From positions 1,302,001 to 1,366,000 of the forward strand of contig NZ_JAJDFX010000002.1 in NCBI RefSeq assembly GCF_024704385.1: a stretch of 64,000 nucleotides of DNA, given 5' to 3'. Each line of letters begins with the position of its first letter. Position 1 is the stretch's first letter. The translations under genes were made by a program, and so were the position numbers. This document shows positions 44,349 to 54,010 of this stretch, in pieces. Origin of the DNA: Cellulomonas sp. P24. Its GTDB lineage: Bacteria; Actinomycetota; Actinomycetes; Actinomycetales; Cellulomonadaceae. The notes below the pieces were generated by a model. That model did not search any database. It was not told the DNA's origin and saw nothing but the letters and a program-made list of their open reading frames with translations.

Positions 44349-45233
44349 TCAGGCCGCGTCTGCGGCTGCGTAGATCATCTCAAACTCGACGGGGGTGAGC
44401 TTGCCCAGGGCGCGCTGTCGGCGGCGACGGTTGTACTTGGTCTCGATCCAGGTCACCATCGCCAGCCGGAGCTCCTGGCGGGTGTCCCAGCGGCGGGTGT
44501 CCAGGACGTTCTTCTGGAGCAGGGAGAAGAAGCTCTCCATGCTGGCGTTGTCGCCGGCTCCGTATGAGCGGCCCATCGAACCGACCAGGCCGTTGTTCGC
44601 GAGCAGGCGCTGGGTCTTCTTGGCGCGAAATTGACCGCCCCTGTCCGAGTGACAGATCGTTCTCACCGGTGAGCGCAGGGCGATCGCGTTCCGCATCGCT
44701 GAGACCGCCAGCGACGCCTTCATCCGCGAGTCGATGGAGTAGCCCACGATCTTGTTGGAGTACAGGTCCTTGATCGCGCAGATGTAGAGCTTGCCCTCGC
44801 GCGTGGGGTGCTCGGAGATATCCCACAACCAGACCTTGTTGGGAGCCTCGGCGACGAACTCGTGACGGACCACGCCGTGCTCGTCAACCACCGCGAGGAG
44901 GTCGTCATGCGGAGCGGGGCCGGTGGCACCTGGCTTGCTGGTCTTCTTCTTCGCATGAGAGGCGTAGATGCCGGCGATGCCACACAGCCGGTGCACGCGG
45001 TTCTCGCCCACGACGATGCCGTGCTCGTCGGCCAGCTCGTCGGTGAGGAACCTGTAGCCCAGCGTCGCATCGTCCTGATGGATCTCGTAAAGGACGTCGA
45101 TGAGGTGGGCGTCGTCCCAGTCCCGTTGGGACACGGGGTTCTTGAGCCACTTGTAGTACCCCTGCGTCGTCAGACCCAGGACCCTGCACGCCACCGCGAC
45201 CGGCACCCTGATGCGGGCGCCGGCCGCGGCCAT
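44349..45233 (-). CDS. IS3 OrfB transposase (DDE integrase)
   Basis: A 294-residue rve-type integrase domain. The catalytic residues are Asp in WLWDISEH, Asp in CHSDRGGQF and Glu in NASMESFFSLL; the HTH_21-like region AHLIDVLYEIHQDDATLGYR precedes them. It is normally made as an OrfAB fusion by -1 frameshifting; the OrfB frame continues upstream past its ATG as KIVFPLVREMAAAG to the slip site at 45254-45263. Confidence 0.93.
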   Translation of the reverse strand: MAAAGARIRVPVAVACRVLGLTTQGYYKWLKNPVSQRDWDDAHLIDVLYEIHQDDATLGYRFLTDELADEHGIVVGENRVHRLCGIAGIYASHAKKKTSKPGATGPAPHDDLLAVVDEHGVVRHEFVAEAPNKVWLWDISEHPTREGKLYICAIKDLYSNKIVGYSIDSRMKASLAVSAMRNAIALRSPVRTICHSDRGGQFRAKKTQRLLANNGLVGSMGRSYGAGDNASMESFFSLLQKNVLDTRRWDTRQELRLAMVTWIETKYNRRRRQRALGKLTPVEFEMIYAAADAA

Positions 45234-45253
45234 CTCACGGACGAGAGGGAAGA

Positions 45254-45541
45254 CTATTTTCCCGGCAAGTTGGCCTGCGACAGGTAGGCAGCAGCGCGCC
45301 GTAGGACCTCGTTCTCCTGCTCGAGCAGGCGGATCCTCTTGTTCGCCTCACGCAACTGCTTGCGCTCGTCTTCGCTCAGACCGGGACGCTTGCCGTCCTC
45401 GACATCGGCCTGCTTCATCCAGTTCGCCAGCGAGCCTTCGGAGACGCCGAAGTCCTTCGCGATCTGAGACAGCGGTGCCTGGCCCTTGCGGGCCACGGCC
45501 ACGACGTCGTTGCGGAACTCCTGAGGATAGGGCTTTGCCAC
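45254..45541 (-). CDS. IS3 OrfA (helix-turn-helix)
   Basis: A 95-residue protein: HTH_Tnp_1 domain (MAKPYPQEFRNDVVAVARKG, SQIAKDFGVSEGSLANWMK) and a leucine-zipper helix (ANKRIRLLEQENEVLRRAA). It ends LPGK at TAG. The last codons read GGGAAAATAG on the minus strand (45263-45254), a classic A-run slip site for the -1 shift into OrfB. Confidence 0.92.
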   Translation of the reverse strand: MAKPYPQEFRNDVVAVARKGQAPLSQIAKDFGVSEGSLANWMKQADVEDGKRPGLSEDERKQLREANKRIRLLEQENEVLRRAAAYLSQANLPGK

Positions 45542-45611
45542 GGGGACATCCTTCCAGCGAGGACCAGATCCTCACAGATCAGGTGTCAACCAGACCCGGG
45601 GCAGTCCCGCT

Positions 45612-46195
45612 GCACCCTGGTGCTGTCCCGACGCATCCTGAACCTTCTCTCCTACCGACTCCCCATCGTGTGCGACGAACTGGGCATCTCGCTGCTCGAC
45701 CACCACCACGCCGCCACTGATGCGAACGCTGCCGCCCTCATCGCGCTCGAGCTAGCACGCCGCCAGCAGGCCAGCAGCTTGGAGGAACTCGCGTCCGGCG
45801 TTCAGGTGCGACTGGGCCACGTCTACGGCGGCAACTGGCATGGGTGCGTAGGCACAAGCTTTGGGGAGACCCCTGGAACGAACCCCGACGCTGACCCCCA
45901 ACACCCGTTCTACGGGCAGGTCATGGTGTTCACTGGCGGACTGACAATGCGCCGGGAGGACGCGTGGGCTGCTGTCGCATCACTCGGCGCCACGCCCGAG
46001 AAGGGCGTGAACAAGCGCACCACCATCCTCGTCGTCGGCGATGGGTTCACGGGCAACTCCGTGGAGGAGTTCCACACTGGCAAGGCCGTCAAAGCCGTTC
46101 ACTGGCAAGCCAAGGGCCACACTATTGAAGTCCTGACCGAAGGTGACTTCCTCGAGATGCTGGAAGAGAAGGCATCATCTGGCGCACGCAGTTGA
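45612..46195 (+). pseudogene. Truncated exonuclease-BRCT protein, split by IS3
   Basis: The remaining part reads CTLVLSRRILNLLSYRLPIVCDELGI, the end of a DnaQ-like 3'-5' exonuclease domain, then a BRCT domain (FYGQVMVFTGGLTMRREDAW, TTILVVGDGFTG, KAVHWQAKGHTIEVLTEGDFLEML). The catalytic N-terminal half is absent. Before the IS, the frame extended left only to an ATG at 44267 or 44291, so the gene was already truncated when the IS landed. Confidence 0.75.
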
Positions 46196-46342
46196 CGTGT
46201 CGCCCCTGCGGGACGGTTCGACACCAAGCCCTGTCCGAGGAAATGCCCCCGCCGCCCCGAGGTCGTACCGACAGCCTCGGGTACAGCACCGAGCGAGCAC
46301 CTGTGACCGCCGCGCGCACGCCGCCGCGCACTCCCACGCGCG

Positions 46343-47053
46343 CTAGTCTGCGGCCGCTGCCCCGTCGAACGGCGAGTCAAGGAAGGCGAGGAACGCGAGG
46401 CCCCGCGGGTCAACGCCGTGATAGATCGTGGGCTTGACGACCGACTGCTTCTTGGGCGACGAACCCACCCATTCGTCGGTGACTCGCCCGTCATTGATCT
46501 CCCAAACCAGGCCATCGCCAACTAAGTCGCGAAGCAGAGGCCAAACCGCGTTCTCAGCGAGTGAGCCCGATAGTGCCCGAGCTATGAGCATCTGGGCGTT
46601 ATCCACGCGCTCCGTGCGACCCGCCTCGATCGTCATTAGTGTTCGAAGAACGACTACATGCGACGGCTCGTAGGCGCCGATCAGGGCAAGGAATCGATCT
46701 CGCTGATCCACTTCCCCGGCCACGTATCCGTTGACCAGGCCGTTTCGTAGGTACTGGCGCTTGGTTTCGTCCGCTGTCTCCAGCGACTCCCGAACGACCC
46801 TCATGGTCGCAGCATTGAACTCCTCAGATTCCAGGACGCCGAGCTGGAGCCCGTCGAGCTCTTCAAAAGCGCGCGTTACGTCGCACCGGAGTTCCTCGAG
46901 AATGCGTGCGACTCGCTGCTGAGCGGGGATGCTTCCGAAGTATTGAGCCACAACTGCGGCCGGTCCGCCGAAGATGGGGATTGCTGAGACTGCTGTGGCC
47001 ACGGTCAAGCCCGCGAGCTCAGCGCCTTTGGCGTTAGCCGCATCTCTGTCCAC
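46343..47053 (-). CDS. Hypothetical protein with N-terminal hydrophobic segment
   Basis: A 236-residue protein. The first 45 residues are hydrophobic with Gly/Pro (LAGLTVATAVSAIPIFGGPAAVVAQYFG). The rest is helical and charged, with a possible winged-helix end (VWPLLRDLVGDGLVWEINDGR). I do not recognise it. GC content is somewhat lower than in the island and codon use is more mixed, in keeping with recent acquisition. No operon partner. Confidence 0.65.
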   Translation of the reverse strand: MDRDAANAKGAELAGLTVATAVSAIPIFGGPAAVVAQYFGSIPAQQRVARILEELRCDVTRAFEELDGLQLGVLESEEFNAATMRVVRESLETADETKRQYLRNGLVNGYVAGEVDQRDRFLALIGAYEPSHVVVLRTLMTIEAGRTERVDNAQMLIARALSGSLAENAVWPLLRDLVGDGLVWEINDGRVTDEWVGSSPKKQSVVKPTIYHGVDPRGLAFLAFLDSPFDGAAAAD

Positions 47054-47073
47054 TCGCCAAGACTAGCCATGGC

Positions 47074-47169
47074 CTACCCGAGTGCACAGGCCTGCATGGA
47101 GTTGCCGGCCTGGGTCGAGCCGGCGACCAGGATGTCGAAACCTGCGGCGACGGCTGTGCCCAGGAACCT
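47074..47169 (-). pseudogene. Fragment resembling a CpaF/TadA-type secretion ATPase P-loop
   Basis: A short frame reads RFLGTAVAAGFDILVAGSTQ, then AGN and a stop. This is like the region before and including the start of the Walker A motif in CpaF-family ATPases (usually ...GGTQAGKTT). Only about 30 codons remain. It is a weak but suggestive scrap of a conjugation or pilus gene. Confidence 0.35.
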
Positions 47170-47272
47170 GGCCCCGTGGTGATCACGGCGGCGGTTCCCT
47201 TCGGTGGTGGGTTCGGAGCGCCGGGAGGCTCTGGGAACACAAAGGGACGCTGCGCCACAGTCGGTTCGGGTA

Positions 47273-47614
47273 CTACCGCCCCGCGCCCGCGAGGTACTTC
47301 ACGAGTTCTTCGGCGAACATGCAGGCGTCGCCCTTCAAGTCCTGGCGCTCTTCTCGGTCCGCGTCGGACCACTCGTCCACGAGCTGGTCCAGGAGTTCCG
47401 ACACGATCTGCACCTCGTCGATGAGGTTCGAGATCGCACTCGATGTCGCGACGGTCGGTGAGGCGAACGTGATGCCAAACTCGGCGCACCTGGCGGTGAG
47501 GAGTCGGCCTGCGGCTTCGTCGCCGATGATCGGGACGTCGGAACGAAGGTTCTCGAGCCGGGAGACGAGCTCATCGAGGCAGGCCCCGAGGGACCGGGCG
47601 CTGGCAACGGTCAA
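47273..47614 (-). CDS. Hypothetical protein, 113 residues
   Basis: A small acidic, helical protein (LGACLDELVSRLENLRSDVP, EVQIVSELLDQLVDEWSDAD). The start appears to be TTG 47614 after GGAAAG. It overlaps the end of the upstream gene by 44 bases, so the two are translationally coupled. No family recognised; a two-gene cassette such as this in a mobile region could be a defence or toxin-antitoxin-type pair, but nothing in the sequence proves that. Confidence 0.55.
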   Translation of the reverse strand: MTVASARSLGACLDELVSRLENLRSDVPIIGDEAAGRLLTARCAEFGITFASPTVATSSAISNLIDEVQIVSELLDQLVDEWSDADREERQDLKGDACMFAEELVKYLAGAGR

Positions 47615-48323
47615 CTTTCCAGCTGCGACGATAACCAGCCGATCGCCAGTCTTCGCGATCGTCGAGCGTCCAGGCGCTGTCGGTGTCCGGATTCTGGCGG
47701 GCTTTGTCTGCCAGTACCTCCCCGGACGCCAGCCACGCGCGTACCTGGTCTCCCTCGACCTCGATCAACGTCGCGTACGCGAACCCTTCGGCGAGAGAGG
47801 TGTCGACCGCCTTGCACATCTCGGTTCCGTCCTCGTTCCACACGCTTCCGACGTACCCGGTAGGCCCAATGACAGCGAGCGGTCGGACATCGCCATTGCC
47901 CTCGCTCGGGTCAGGCATGAGGATGCCTGGGTAGCCGCGCCGCCCGATGATCTCTGGCGCGATCAAGGGCATTTGCGCGAGCGCGCCGATCCGGCGCCGG
48001 TTCTCGTCGTAGTTGGTTCCGTAGAGAACCGCACTCGTGATCGGCCTCGCGGCCGAAGCACCGGGTGGGCGGACCCGCCCTACGGGGGTATTGGTCATGA
48101 GTGTCTGCGCCGCCGCGGCGATGTCCTCACTGGTGAGCGCATACGGAAGAGCACTGACCATCCACGGCGCAGGCCCCGAGCCCAGTGCGGCTCGCCCCTG
48201 GGGCGTTGAGGGACCGAAGAGCTTTCGTCTGAGGCTCACCTGGTCCGCCCTTCCGGAGGCGATGACGAACGGTCCGCTGCCGCCCACTTCGGAGAGTCTG
48301 ATGCGATCCCCAACACTCTGCAC
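47571..48323 (-). CDS. Hypothetical protein, 250 residues
   Basis: A soluble protein beginning MQSVGDRIRLSEVGG. It includes GYVGSVWNEDGTEMCKAVDTSLAEGFAY and a central ALTSEDIAAAAQTLMTNTPVG. No membrane segment, signal or motif that I recognise. It pairs with the overlapping 113-residue gene. Confidence 0.55.
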   Translation of the reverse strand: MQSVGDRIRLSEVGGSGPFVIASGRADQVSLRRKLFGPSTPQGRAALGSGPAPWMVSALPYALTSEDIAAAAQTLMTNTPVGRVRPPGASAARPITSAVLYGTNYDENRRRIGALAQMPLIAPEIIGRRGYPGILMPDPSEGNGDVRPLAVIGPTGYVGSVWNEDGTEMCKAVDTSLAEGFAYATLIEVEGDQVRAWLASGEVLADKARQNPDTDSAWTLDDREDWRSAGYRRSWKVDRCQRPVPRGLPR

Positions 48324-49705
48324 CCGGGCGCTTCGCCCAGGGGTGCTCCCCCGGTCGTCCCGGCCTACTGAACGTACCTGACCTGGTCAAAGGACAGCAG
48401 CGACTGGCATGATCCTGCGCCTCCCCGCCTACGCTCCACCGGTCAGATGCCTGGTCCTGCGTCGGTGGCGTCCCGTGAGGTGGTGTAGTTCCCGTCCTGC
48501 TTCGTCGTGGTGATCGCGACGTGGAAGGCCATCGTGCGATGGTCGGTGAGACCGGACTAGGGAACTCACGGAAGGACATCGCACGATGGCTATGGACCAG
48601 TCTGCCCTGCTCGACCTGCTGACCGCATTGAAGGACACCGACGTCAGCGACCGGATCAGGGTCGCGACCGAGCACCTGTATCAAGAGCTGATCGACGCCG
48701 AGGTGACCGCGGTGATCGGCGCGGGCCCCTGGCAGCGCACCACCGAGCGCACGACCCAGCGCAACGGGTCGCGGGACCGCGTGTTGACGACCACGGCCGG
48801 GGATCTGGAGCTGCGGATCCCCAAGCTGCGCACCGGGTCGTTCTTCCCGAGCTTGTTGGAGCGGCGCCGCCGGGTTGACCAGGCGCTGTTCGCGGTGGTC
48901 ATGGAGGCCTACCTGCACGGGGTCAGCACCCGTAAGGTCGACGACCTGGTCAAGGCGTTGGGTGCGGACACCGGGATCTCCAAGAGTGAGGTCTCCCGGA
49001 TCTGCGCCGGTCTGGACGAGGAGGTCTCGGCGTTCCGCGACCGTTCCTTGGACCAGACCGCGTTCCCCTACGTCTACCTGGACGCGACCTACTGCAAGGC
49101 CAGGGTCGGACGCCGGGTGGTGTCCCAGGCCGTGGTCATCGCCACCGGGGTGCGGGCCGACGGTCACCGTGAGGTCCTCGGGTTCGACGTCGGAGACTCC
49201 GAGAACGGTGCGTTCTGGACCGCGTTCCTGCGATCGCTCAAGGCCCGCGGCCTGACGGGGGTGCAACTGGTGATCTCCGACGCCCACGAGGGGCTGAAGA
49301 CCGCGATCAGCTCGGTCCTGCTCGGATCCTCCTGGCAACGGTGCCGGGTCCACTTCACCCGCAACGTGCTGGACGCGGTGTCCAAGACCAACGCCGAGAT
49401 GGTCGCCGCGGCGATCCGCACGATCTTCGCCCAACCCGACGCCGACCACGTGGTCGAGCAGTTCGAGGTCATCGCCACGATGCTGGGCCGGTCCCACCCC
49501 AAGGTCGCGGGCATGCTCACAGGCGCCCGCGAGGACCTGCTCGCGTTCACCGGGTTCCCCGCCAGCCACTGGAAGAAGATCTGGTCGACCAACCCCCTAT
49601 CTGTTAACCGGTTCTCGGGCGACACGTTGGCGCTGGCGGCGTGAGGCTGCCCGGGCTCGGGTCGGGGCGGGCGGATCCTGCGGGGAGCTGGCGAGGGGAG
49701 GGGTC

Positions 49706-50764
49706 ATGGAATTGCGGGTGCGACGTACTGACGGCGGGCACGAGTTGAGCGGTGGCTGGGTTGGCGTCGGGGAGGTGAACGCGTTCCTGGGGCACCTGGC
49801 CGGCAGGGGCTTCTCGCCTGCGACGGTGCGGGCCTACGCCTACGACCTGTTGAACTTCGCTCGGTTCATCGGTGGGCGGGACCTGTTGGTGGCGGACGTG
49901 GGCCCGACGGACATCTTCGAGTGGATCGACGTCCAAGGGGTGCGCCGACCGGGCCAGGCCGGCGGCGTCGTGGCGTTGCGGCGCCCGGGCGCGGCGCCGT
50001 CCTCGGTGAACCGGCGTGTCGCAGCGGTCCGCGCGTTCTTCGAGTATCAGGTGATGACGGGGGCCCGGGCGCAGAACCCGGTCCCGACGCCGCGGCGGGG
50101 CGCCGGAGCCAGGCCAGCACCTGGGGGTTTGCTCGGCCATCTCGGGTCTGGACGTGCCCGTGGTGGTGGTCGCTTGGTGCGTCAACCGCGCCAGTTGCCT
50201 GAGTCCCTGCCGATGGATCAGGTCCAGGAGTTCCTGGGGAGCTTGCGCACTCACCGGGACCGGGCGATGGTGCTCGCGATGCTGCTCGGCGGACTGCGTT
50301 CGGCCGAGGTCCGCGGGCTGCTCCTGGAAAGCATCGATACTGGCCGACGGCGCCTGCGGGTGGTCGGCAAGGGCGCCAAGGAACGCGTCGTCCCTATCGA
50401 TGCGGCTTTCTTCACCGAGTTCGGCGCCTATCTTCGCCTGGAGCGGCCCCTCGGTCTGGCCACCCCGGAAGCCTTCGTCGTCCTGCGGGGCCCGGGCGCC
50501 GGGCGCCCGATGGGTGAGGCGGCGCTGCGAAGTCTGTTCCGCCGCCACCGGGCGTCCTCCGGTGCGATCCGGGTTCGCCCCCACAGGTTGCGGCACACCT
50601 ACGGCACCGAGCTCGCCGCAGCGGGGATCGACCTGCTCGCGCTGCGGGACCTGATGGGCCACGTCAGCCCGCAGACCACCGCCGCCTACGTGCACCTGTC
50701 GATCGAGCACCTGGCGGCCGAGTACGCCGCCGCCCGGGCCGTGATGAGCGGGGCACGGTCATGA
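49706..50764 (+). CDS. Tyrosine recombinase, TnpA-like
   Basis: A 352-residue phage-integrase-family recombinase. A SAM-like N-terminal domain ([22 protein letters not shown]) precedes the catalytic set: Arg198 (LGGLRSAEV), His293/Arg296 (HRLRHTYG), His319 (LMGHV) and the nucleophile Tyr328 (TAAYVHLS). GGGGAGGGG precedes the ATG. Its size matches TnpA of Tn554, and its stop overlaps the next start (ATGA). Confidence 0.9.
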   Translation: MELRVRRTDGGHELSGGWVGVGEVNAFLGHLAGRGFSPATVRAYAYDLLNFARFIGGRDLLVADVGPTDIFEWIDVQGVRRPGQAGGVVALRRPGAAPSSVNRRVAAVRAFFEYQVMTGARAQNPVPTPRRGAGARPAPGGLLGHLGSGRARGGGRLVRQPRQLPESLPMDQVQEFLGSLRTHRDRAMVLAMLLGGLRSAEVRGLLLESIDTGRRRLRVVGKGAKERVVPIDAAFFTEFGAYLRLERPLGLATPEAFVVLRGPGAGRPMGEAALRSLFRRHRASSGAIRVRPHRLRHTYGTELAAAGIDLLALRDLMGHVSPQTTAAYVHLSIEHLAAEYAAARAVMSGARS

Positions 50765-52756
50765 GCGCCGCCGTCGCGCGCATCGCGACCGCTGGCGACC
50801 ACGATCTTCTCGGGGACTACGTCGATCACCTGGATACCCTCGAGCTGTCCGACCGGGCCCGACGCGACCGGCTGCGCGCCGCCCGCACGTTCCTGACCAC
50901 CGCGGGCGACCTGACCGCCTGGATGGATCTGCCTACCGGCGTCCGGGTGCAGGACCTGCGCCGGACCGGGGCATGGCCTTTCCTCGTCCACGCCATCGGC
51001 GCTGGGCTCGTGCGCCTGGACCTGGACCTGGCCGGGGCGAAGAACCTCACCGGCCTCGCTGCCACGATCGAAGCCCGAGACCCGGGCGGCTTCACCGCCG
51101 CCCGGACGGGCGGCGCGACACTGGGCTGGACCCAGACATGGGTCCAGACCGTGCTGGGTGAGTGCCTCGCGGTGATCCTCGCCTGGCACGGGGGCGCCGT
51201 CAGCCAGGTCACGAGCGCGGTGATCGACGACTTCGACGCTGCACTCCACTCGAGCGTGACGATCCCAGCCTCGACGAAGAAGGCCTACCGGTGCCGACTG
51301 GCCAGCCTGCGTCAGATCCTGTTCCAGGCCCACATCGTGAACGACCCACCCAGACGACGGCCCTGGGCCCGCAGCCTCGAGCAGCGTCTGGACGCCGTCG
51401 CCATGGCCGAACCGATCCGCGAGGTGATCGGGCGCTACGTGCGCACGCGCGCCACCGTGCTACGCCCGAAGTCAGTCGAGTCCCTGGTCAACGACCTCCT
51501 GCCGGTCGCGGAATACCTCACCACCCACCACCGCGACCTGCGAACCTTCGCCGACCTGCGCCGTGAGCACGTCGAGGGTTTCCTGGCCTGGAACCAGACC
51601 CGAGGCTGGCGAGGGCAACGAGCCGCCGCCGGCACCGGACGCACCATCTCCCGGTCCGTGGCCGCCTCCACCGTCCTGACCCTACGCAACCTCCTGGACG
51701 ACATCACCGCCTGGGGCTGGGACCAGGCACCGGCCCGCCGACTCGTCTTCGCCGCCGACATCCCCAAGCTCGACCGTCCCCTGCCCCGCGCCCTCGCACC
51801 CGACATCGACGCCGCACTGATGAGCGCCGTTGCCCAACTGGACGACCCGTTCGCCCGCACCGGGCTGACCGTGCTGCGCGGCGCGGGCCTGCGCATCGGG
51901 GAACTGCTCGACCTCGAGCTCGACGCCGTCGTCGACTACGCCGCTGCCGGGACCTGGCTGCGTGTCCCGCTCGGCAAGCTCGCCACCGAACGCATGGTCC
52001 CCCTGGACCACGACACGCTCACCGCTCTGGACCAATGGGCCGCGACCCGCGGGCAGCACCGACCCGTGCCCCATCCGCGGACCGGCGCACCGACCGACTT
52101 CTTCTTCACCGAGCACGGCCACCGGCTCGGCGCCACGAGGCTGCGCAACGGGCTGCTGACCGCCGCCCGCGACGCCCAGTTGCACGGCCCCGGCGCACAG
52201 GTGCTGGTCGTGACCCCCCCACCAGCTGCGCCACACCTACGCGACTGCCCTTGCCAACGCCGGCATGTCGCTGCAAGCCCTCATGGCGCTGCTCGGGCAC
52301 GTGACCCCCGAGATGACGATCCGCTACGCCACCCTGGCCTCCCCGACCCTGCGCGCCGCCTACGACGAGTCGATCGGCAAGCTCCGACGCCAGCTCACCT
52401 TGACCCCCGTCGGACGCCCGATCGTGCCCGACAAGATCGCCTGGCTCGGCACCGAGATGCTCAAGACCCGGCTCGGGAACGGGTACTGCTCGCGCCACCA
52501 GGCCCAGGGCGCCTGCCCCTACGCCAACATCTGCGAGACCTGCGACCACTTCACCCCAGCCGCCGAGTTCACCGCAGCGTTGACCGACCAGGTCGCCGAC
52601 ATCCGCGCCCTGCAGACCGACGCCGAAGCCCGAGGATGGGCCTCCGAAGCAGCCCGCCACGACCGCGCCGCGACCGCCATCGAGCACCACCTCGACCGGC
52701 TCCGCCCACGCACCGAGAACCCCCCAGCCCTTGCCCCGCCCACGAGAGCCGGTTAA
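50761..52756 (+). CDS. Large tyrosine recombinase, TnpB-like, frameshifted in a C7 run
   Basis: About 664 residues once corrected. The first catalytic Arg is in [17 protein letters not shown]. The remaining set, [24 protein letters not shown] and the Tyr in TIRYATL, lies in the other frame. The break is a C7 run at 52214-52220: one C fewer joins VVTP to HQLRHTY. The tail has a Cys/His cluster ([20 protein letters not shown]). Size and order match TnpB of Tn554. As written, the protein would lose half its active site. Confidence 0.85.
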
Positions 52757-53341
52757 TGGAACGACTGAACAAGGAGGTCAAGCGCCGCACCGATGTCGTG
52801 GGCGTCTTCCCCAACCCCGCCGCGCTGCTGCGACTGGCCGGCGCCGTCCTGGTCGAAGCCCACGACGAATGGGCCGCCACCGACCGCCGCTACCTCTCCG
52901 AACACTCCATGGCCCAGCTCGCCGCCATGACCACCCTCGCCACCCTCGCCGAACAGGAGGTGGACGCCCCCGAACTCCTCACGGCATGATCTGAGCACTG
53001 ACCCGCACGGTGTCGAGAAACTCCACCACTCAGCGGGACGTCACCCCTGCGTCTGGCGTGTGCGAGAGTTTCAGTACCGAACGGGTACCGACTTGCTATG
53101 ACGGCTGAGTGTCAGTGCAGGTCAGAACGGTGAAGTGCGCAGTCTTCCAAATTGGCTACGGGAGCCCGCTCCGCGTTGCGCGCACCGGGCGACTCTTCCA
53201 GGGGCCCCGGGTATGCAGACCGTCCACCGCAGGAGCACCGCTCCAGGCGATCAGCGGTTGCCCCGCAGAGATGATCGGCTACCCAGGACATTTCGAGTTC
53301 GGCGCCGCAGGCCGGCGTACGAGAATTCATCGCAGCTGCAC

Positions 53342-53926
53342 TCATCTCGTCAGTGCGACGGCATCAGAGTCCGCGGGAGCGCCGGGGATCGGCTCCGACT
53401 TGATGGGGCCGCTGTGCGGCTGGTCGAGCGTGTAATCTCCTTGCTCCGCGCCCGACTCGATGATCCGGCCCGCAGCGGCGATCGCGCGGGAGGCTGCTTC
53501 GCGCAGTCGGCTGGCGTCGCCGTCTGCCCATCCGGTGACGTACGGCACGGAGTACGCGGCGCTCTCCAGGCTTGCGGAGGCGGTGACGAGGTAGGCGATG
53601 GATTCGGCCTCAACCTCGGCTTGCCCGCGGCACTGGTGGTTGATGGCGTAGTCGGGGAAGCGGTGTTCGTGGTCGGCGCGGATGTGCCCGAGTTCGTGGG
53701 CGAGGGTCTTGACGGCCTGCGCGGGGTCGACGTCGTCGCGGACCCGCACGACGCGTTGACCGTAGGAGGTGTAGCCGTTCGCGCCGCCGCACGGTCCACG
53801 TTCGAGGCGGAACCCGTCGGCGTCGACGAGCCTGGAGAGGTGGTCCCACAGGTGCTCCGGCGCGGGGCCGCGCAAGAGTTCGGGGGCGACGTCGGGTAGG
53901 GGGTGGCCGTCGGTCTGGGTGAGGTC
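53342..53926 (-). pseudogene. ardC-type antirestriction gene, C-terminal half
   Basis: It reads LTQTDGHPLPDVAPELLRGP, EHLWDHLSRLVDADGFRLERG and the zinc-protease motif TLAHELGHIRAD, then RGQAEVEAESIAYLV, the ArdC/ImmA-like metallopeptidase half. It joins exactly to the N-terminal half at 61111-61539 (VHVFD + LTQTDG). The two are now separated by 7.2 kb. ArdC-type proteins protect incoming conjugative DNA from restriction. Confidence 0.88.
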
Positions 53927-54010
53927 TTCTCTCGAGATTTCGTGGTCTTGGTCTGAGGTTCCCGTGGACGCGGGGTTGTTCGTAGCGTCCGGCGTCGAGT
54001 AGGAACGGTC

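Larger units (their letters stand above)
44307..45608. mobile_element. Complete IS3-family insertion sequence, 1302 bp
   Basis: 26-bp terminal inverted repeats with one mismatch begin GGGACTGCCC at both ends (44307-44332 and 45583-45608). The flanks carry a 3-bp target duplication, GCT (44304-44306 and 45609-45611). Two leftward frames encode OrfA and OrfB. Removing the element and one GCT joins the flanks into one reading frame (EPDRCTLVLSRRILN), so the insertion is inside a former gene. Confidence 0.92.
49599..52757 (+). mobile_element. Tn554-like element (tyrosine recombinase pair), 3.16 kb, inside the IS256 transposase
   Basis: Its borders are defined by the split transposase: ACCCCCT | ATCTGTTAACCGG at the left and GCCGGTTAAT | GGAACGA at the right. 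Imperfect terminal inverted repeats (TTAACCGG-T/C-TCTCG) lie just inside. It carries only the two recombinase genes and no cargo. The lack of an obvious target duplication suits site-specific recombinase insertion. Confidence 0.85.
48586..52989 (+). pseudogene. IS256-family transposase split into two parts
   Basis: The first part, 48586-49598, encodes residues 1 to about 338: catalytic-domain motifs YLDATYCKARV (first Asp) and LVISDAHEGL (second Asp), running to KKIWSTNPL. The last part, 52758-52989, continues exactly with [19 protein letters not shown] and ends APELLTA. Together they make 414 residues, the usual length. The insert sits inside the NPL-ERL codons. GGAAGGAC precedes ATG 48586. 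Confidence 0.93.
48464..53045. mobile_element. IS256-family insertion sequence, interrupted by a Tn554-like element
   Basis: Imperfect terminal repeats start GGTGGCGTCCCG (left, 48464) and, inverted, GGTGACGTCCCG (right, to 53045). They are flanked by a perfect 8-bp target duplication, CCTGCGTC, at 48456-48463 and 53046-53053. Without the 3.16-kb insert the element is about 1.42 kb, normal for IS256. Confidence 0.92.
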
